NCBI GenBank assembly: GCA_963169105.1
Contig: OY720639.1
Span: 84,364,593-84,428,592, forward strand
Origin: Ceriagrion tenellum
Taxonomy: Eukaryota > Arthropoda > Insecta > Odonata > Coenagrionidae
Length of the DNA: 64,000 nucleotides
Direction of reading: 5' to 3'
The notes under the pieces were generated by a model. That model was not told where the DNA came from. It made no database searches and saw only the letters and a list, made by a program, of their open reading frames with translations. This document shows, one piece after another, positions 59,024 through 64,000 of the stretch (positions are counted from its first letter, which is position 1; every line of letters begins with the position of its first letter). Position numbers and translations under genes: made by a program.

Positions 59024-59329
59024 TTCAACATTTTGATTATACTCCATAGATTCCAATATTTCTAGCTTAGAATCAGAATAATGAGTTTTAGAAAAATCCG
59101 TAGTACGCGTCATGACTATCAAGTGAATTTCGACAAATTCCGTTTATCCAGCGGTCAAAATAGGTATGAAAACAGCAAATGACTATTTTACTGTTTTGGA
59201 ACACTACGTCAGGATTATAAAATGCCAATATTTCTCCTCCCGCACGTATCAGTTTAGAACCTGGTCTTCGACGAAAGAGAAGAAAAGATGGCATTTTTAA
59301 ACGCACACTCGAGCATTCTCAAAATATGA
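59024..59329. repeat. Tandem duplication unit 1 (306 bp)
   Basis: The unit starts TTCAACATTTTGATTATACT and runs to CACACTCGAGCATTCTC. It is followed immediately by a second copy starting TTCAACAATTCGATTATACT at 59330. By eye the copies differ at roughly one base in fifteen. The minus strand carries a 72-codon frame whose part IRAGGEILAFYNPDVVFQNS is also open in unit 2. Confidence 0.85.
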
Positions 59330-59632
59330 TTCAACAATTCGATTATACTCCAAAGATTCCAATATTTCTAGGTTAGAATAAAAATAATGAGTTTTAGAAA
59401 TATCCGTAGTACGCGTCATGACTATCACGTGAATTTTGACAAATTCCGTTAATCCCGCGGTCAAAATAGTTATGAAAACAGCAAACGACTATTTTACTGT
59501 TTTTGAACACTACGTCAGGATTATAAAATGCCAATATTTCTTCTCCCGCATGTATCAGTTCAGAACTTGTCTTCGACGAAAGAGAAGAAAAGATGGCATT
59601 TTTAAACGCACACTCGAGTACTGTCAAAAGAC
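59330..59632. repeat. Tandem duplication unit 2
   Basis: Second copy of the 306-bp unit, ending CACACTCGAGTACTGTC. Its minus strand has an 89-codon frame with IHAGEEILAFYNPDVVFKNS. I recognise no protein family, so this is best regarded as a small satellite-like or segmental duplication. Confidence 0.85.
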
Positions 59633-62600
59633 GGTCATTTAAGGAAATGAATCGTGTAAGCATTGATAATTTGACATTTAAGTCATACGCCTTTTAGCAG
59701 ATAAAAATTCAAAGATTGAATCCGAGGCTGTTTCCCAGTTATTCCATTTCTTCGAGATGGGCCACTTATTCTGTTCTATGGGTTAAATTAAGTTTCTCAG
59801 TTACATAGACCTGATATCCATGTATTCTCCACAATTGACTACGTACTTTTTTCGAAGCAGAGAAGATATAAAGACTGCGTAATAAGGTGGCTGTGCACTA
59901 AGGGAAAGAAGAGAGTAGAAAAAGACCTCAGAATTCTCATGGGAGCTGTCAAGTGCGGGAGGACGAGAAGAGAAATGGCAAAGAGGGGACCGTGGAAAGA
60001 ATCGCCGAGACGCATAAAGAGGGAGGACTCAAGTCTGGAACAATGCCCTTAAAGGAGAGAAGGGCCACAAAACTCCTTCCACTGCACTCCCTGAGGAAAT
60101 ACATATACACAAATATGTCCATCTTAAAGGGGGTCGGGTCGTGAATACGTGGGTCAAAATAATTGAGGTGTACAAGATTCCTCGGAAGAGGATTAGTGAA
60201 GTTCTCGCACTGAGTACGGAGTTTAGAATCTCGTACGGGAGAATAATTTAATTATTATTTATTAGTTCCTCGTATAAACGCATACACATAAAGGTAAATA
60301 TTAAAAAAATTTCAAGACAAGGGACATAGGATCCCCCTAGGATTACATCCTGATTGGGGTATACCGACTCTTCTTCGTTTCACAAAATCACGTCAATGCA
60401 AAAAACAACAAAATCAGTCACCGTGCCCGCAAATTTACAAATAACTTTACTAAAGTTATTAGAGGATACAAAAATATAAACAATCAGAAAATAAAAATGA
60501 AAAATATATTGATAATGCCGGAACACGCAACAGAATCTGCTTAGGATCACTGCAATTTACAGAGATAGTAGTAGGTTTGTTGGATTATGATACCTAAATA
60601 ATATAGCATGAACCATATTGCAGGATCAAGAATCAAAACTGAACTAATTACAAGCAAGCATAACATGCAAAATAAAAAATAAAATAACAATTTCGGGTGT
60701 CAGACTCATACATCGGGCTGCCACCAATGAATTGGATAAATTTGAGTTATTTTATTGGGTGATTTTATCAAAGTTTCTCGTAACTTAATGAGCTCTTGAG
60801 CACAGTGGCACGTAAGCCCTCGGAGCAAAAATATGAGAGGGGATTTCTTTCCACATTTCATCAGTTGTCACGCAGCTAATATCTTATCCTTTTTCCACAC
60901 CGGTCGCCACCCGTATCACCCGATATCCGGTAGCCAATATAATGGTACCAAATCGGTACGATCCCCATTTCCACAACTGAGAATATTGGTATTTAAATCA
61001 ATAAAAGGTACCTATATATCTTTACATTTGTTCAAGAGACTCACTTTACTTACATATTGCAGTCAAGTGATGTCATATAGCATACCCTGGTGGCACGACA
61101 CCGCTCAAAAGTCGCGGTTTTGAAGATCGCTTACGTGAAAATTTTAGCGTATGCTTTGACATTAACTCATTTCGTTTATATGTATTTTATACGCTCTCTT
61201 GGTTGTTAATGGCATATCCCCTGTGCGTCCATACCCAGCAATAATTGGTTGCTAAAATTTAACCCGAACAAATAAGAACTCGATCCGAACACTACATCAA
61301 TGAAAAGTAGCAATTTAACGCACTTAAAGAAGTTTTGAGAACACTGGGTCATGTCATCTCATGTGCGCAATCGATAAATAATGATTATGTAAACACGTGT
61401 GTTATAGAGAACTTTATCTACATCCTATTACCTTGGTGATTCTAAAAAATTCAGTAAAAACTCTTTTCATTACGATATTCCCGCTATTTCAGGAAGCATG
61501 ACAGCCGTATCTGGGAGTCATTTTGTTTCTGACCTAGAGAAAATTGCGTAGGCTTTGACATTAAATTAAACGTCCCCATTTCTTTAAGGCTAGTTTTGTT
61601 GGCAATGGCGTGAGTCCTAGATAAAATAAAGCAGGAGAAGTCCAGAGAGGGAGAAAGAAGGAATGGGAAGAAAGAGAGGATAACTTATAACGGGCGGCGG
61701 AAGATTCAATAGAAGACGGATGCCCCGAGGAGGGAGGGACGGATGAGGAGGCAAACTGTTCGTTCGTTCCCATTGTGTCTTTTGAACGAGTGTCCTTCAG
61801 GGAAGATCCGAGTGGTGAGCGAGATGACGACGAATGGCGCGCATAAATTGATGCATTTCCTTCCCAGAATCACCTCTCGTGAGGGGTGGAAGACGGCTGT
61901 AGCAAAGAACCCCGACGGGGAAGCGTAAGGCAGGACGTCTTCAACACTACCCCTTCTTCCCCTTGCCACTCTGAGGACGATGGTGGGATTGTTCCATTTG
62001 GCAGAAGCGTTCCCCTCTACGGATAAGGTGCGTCAGAGATGCGAGGATCTTATGCAAATTGAAATGATACCATTACGTAGGACGAGGGCCGACCGTTCTT
62101 CCCATTCTGGATAAAGCCTTCGCAACAATGAAGTGGCAAGTGACTGCCCTGGCATTGCGGCTTCAGAATGTTAAACCATAGGACATCAAAATGAGAGGTT
62201 GCTTGAGCGGCTGAAAAAATACCGGGAACTTCGCATCCTAATTCGCGAGTTGATCTGTAAAGAAAAGCATCGATGGTCGTCACCGCATAGCTTTACAACT
62301 ACCATGAGTGATTATAACAAAAACAACGCGATATAAACAGGTGAAACATTACAGCATACGATTAATATCTATTTTTTTCCCGTTCTCTGATTCTCCAGTC
62401 AATTGCTTGTGTCTTAACATGCTTTGCCGCAGGCTTAAGAGGCAATTCGCAGGATAGTCTGTTGATACAGAAGTAGAGAGCACAGCCAAAATCAAGCAAG
62501 GGTGAATATTAATTACAAGAGAATGCGTTTAGAGATAGATACTACAACTCCAACTTTTTTAAAAATTAATCATAAGGTGATGGAGAAAATTCCTCAGTGA

Positions 62601-64000
62601 AAGTGGCAAATTCAGATTGGACAGCAAGTTTCCCAAAATGACGTATTTTATCCAAAAGTACTTTATTTCGGCAAAACGTTTAGATTCCAGAAGATAATCG
62701 TTTCAAAAAATCAATTCCAGCAGGGATACTAGCTATACGCAAGTTCATTTTAGCTAAGTGGAATGAAGTGTATTGACTACTTATATCAGTAATAATATTT
62801 TATTGTAAGAAATACATTATAAGTCAAGGGATTTTTTATGACGAAAACCAAAAGCTACAAAATTTTATTTTTCAGGTTTTAGTTTTTGGAGCTAACTTGT
62901 TGAATGATTTCTTATTTTTTCACTGGCCATGATTTTGGCATCTATCATGTCACCATCAATGCAAGTTAAATCTTTATAGTGACATTAATGATGCCAACAT
63001 CTTGATAGCCAAAAATTAAAATGTTCACTATTTTATCTAAAAGTACATTATTTCTGCAAAACATTTCTATTTCAGATGATTCAGCACCAGATTCTAGTTT
63101 TGGATCCGTAGGAGAATTCAAGCCTAAGTACCTCCAATCAACATCAGTAAGGCCATAAGGTAAAACTGTTCTGTTTATGAAGTGTATTCAGCATGAAAAT
63201 TGTGCATCGCCGAAAACGTTTGAGAAATGGAAGAACCTTGAATTATGACTTTCTTGTAATTTGCTGGATGGAGAACTTCACTTAAGGCTTAAACTGGATA
63301 GCCACCTGGTGGTCAGTTCATAAAATATTCACGTGGGGGAGCTATTAGCAAAACCCTAATCCATCAACCTGCTCTGCCTTTCTCCAACCCCATCGCCTTG
63401 ATGGCCTCCCTTCGTTTCAGCTTCCCGGTGTGTTCGTTCTCATGTATGAGGTAAAAAAATGCTCACAAAACCTTGATGAGAAGAATCAACAACCAGCGGC
63501 CTCATTTCTCCGCCTTTATAGCCTAAATTGCGTTAAAACTGAAAGAAATTGCAATTGGCGTCAAAAGAATACATATAAATACATAATATTCCTTTGTCAT
63601 TTCATTGTCCCATGATATGTTTAAAATATTCCAAAAGTTATTACTTTTAAGGCATCAATCGATATTATTTTACTTAATTTTGAATTAACTTAGATTTTTT
63701 ACGCTAAAAAATGCAAAAATGGACGCAAAATAAATGCAAATGTTTATTAACTCCGTGTATTTGTATGGAACGGCCGTTACGGTGAAAACTTCAAAAATTG
63801 TGATCCCTCTTAAATGAAAGAATACCCTCTTAAAATTTTTATATTTAATGCAAAATTAATCAACGTATGTTAATAGCTCGAAAAAATGGGAATCACATAA
63901 AAAATTTAAATTAAAAAATGTTTAAAATTGAAATGTTTAAACAATTAACATTGCATTTCCAATTTTATTCAAAGTTAGTTTTATCAAAACATTTTGTTTA
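59633..64000. other. Unassigned DNA to the end of the window
   Basis: Frames up to 96 codons (60833-61123) carry no motif. A GC-richer segment lies at 61560-62280 with overlapping frames of 61-87 codons. Two diverged blocks resemble each other: ATTTTATCCAAAAGTACTTT near 62646 and ATTTTATCTAAAAGTACATT near 63032, each followed by GCAAAACRTTT. They may be an old duplication. The last 1 kb is very AT-rich. Confidence 0.5.

Noticed and set aside
59024..59632. CRISPR-like array
   Set aside because: There are only two long adjacent units with no short repeat and spacer pattern, and the setting is a eukaryotic nuclear genome.

Overview
The window looks like repeat-rich intergenic or intronic DNA from a large arthropod nuclear genome, most likely an insect. 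It is AT-rich. No open reading frame exceeds about 145 codons, and I see no intact host gene. What can be recognised is decayed transposable-element sequence. The organism guess rests on the kinds of elements present (degenerate non-LTR reverse-transcriptase tails, tRNA-derived SINEs, Penelope-type hammerhead modules, a Helitron). It is inference, not a species identification.

Layout. At 1-7 kb there is a hammerhead-type fragment, a copia relic, the end of a reverse transcriptase (family A, minus), an RNase H/zinc-knuckle tail of another non-LTR element, and a CR1/Jockey-like tail (family B, minus). At 7-13 kb the sequence is mostly featureless, with two SINE relics near 12 kb. At 13-21 kb there is a cluster of family A copies on both strands, a Tigger-like MITE at 18384-18717 and a SINE. 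At 23.7-28.9 kb there are inverted-repeat elements, including a near-perfect 365-bp palindrome (25703-26067) with a hammerhead-like core in each arm and an exact 16-bp target-site duplication. At 28.5-43.8 kb there are nested family A and B copies, a 500-bp terminal-inverted-repeat element, overlapping hairpins and a Helitron. At 44-64 kb there is long unassigned sequence, a 116-bp (AT)n tract, a SINE with exact 12-bp target-site duplications (53216-53515), two palindromic tRNA-like elements (54093-54330 and 54602-54979) and a 306-bp tandem duplication (59024-59632).

Family A is a non-LTR element whose copies all keep the C-terminal end of the reverse-transcriptase protein and share a 3' terminus. 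Family B is a CR1/Jockey-like element, also represented only by 3' ends. This 5' truncation is what target-primed reverse transcription produces. Insertions inside insertions give a relative chronology: a hammerhead fragment lies inside a family B copy, another inside a family A copy, and a family B scrap inside a divergent family A-like copy.

The most interesting signal is a recurring architecture. Small RNA modules (hammerhead-like ribozyme cores or tRNA-like Pol III promoters) occur as inverted pairs, making short foldback elements of about 100-400 bp. At least one carries a long direct flanking duplication more typical of retrotransposition than of a classical DNA-transposon MITE. No computation was run; homology calls come from reading translated motifs and sequence similarity between copies inside the window.
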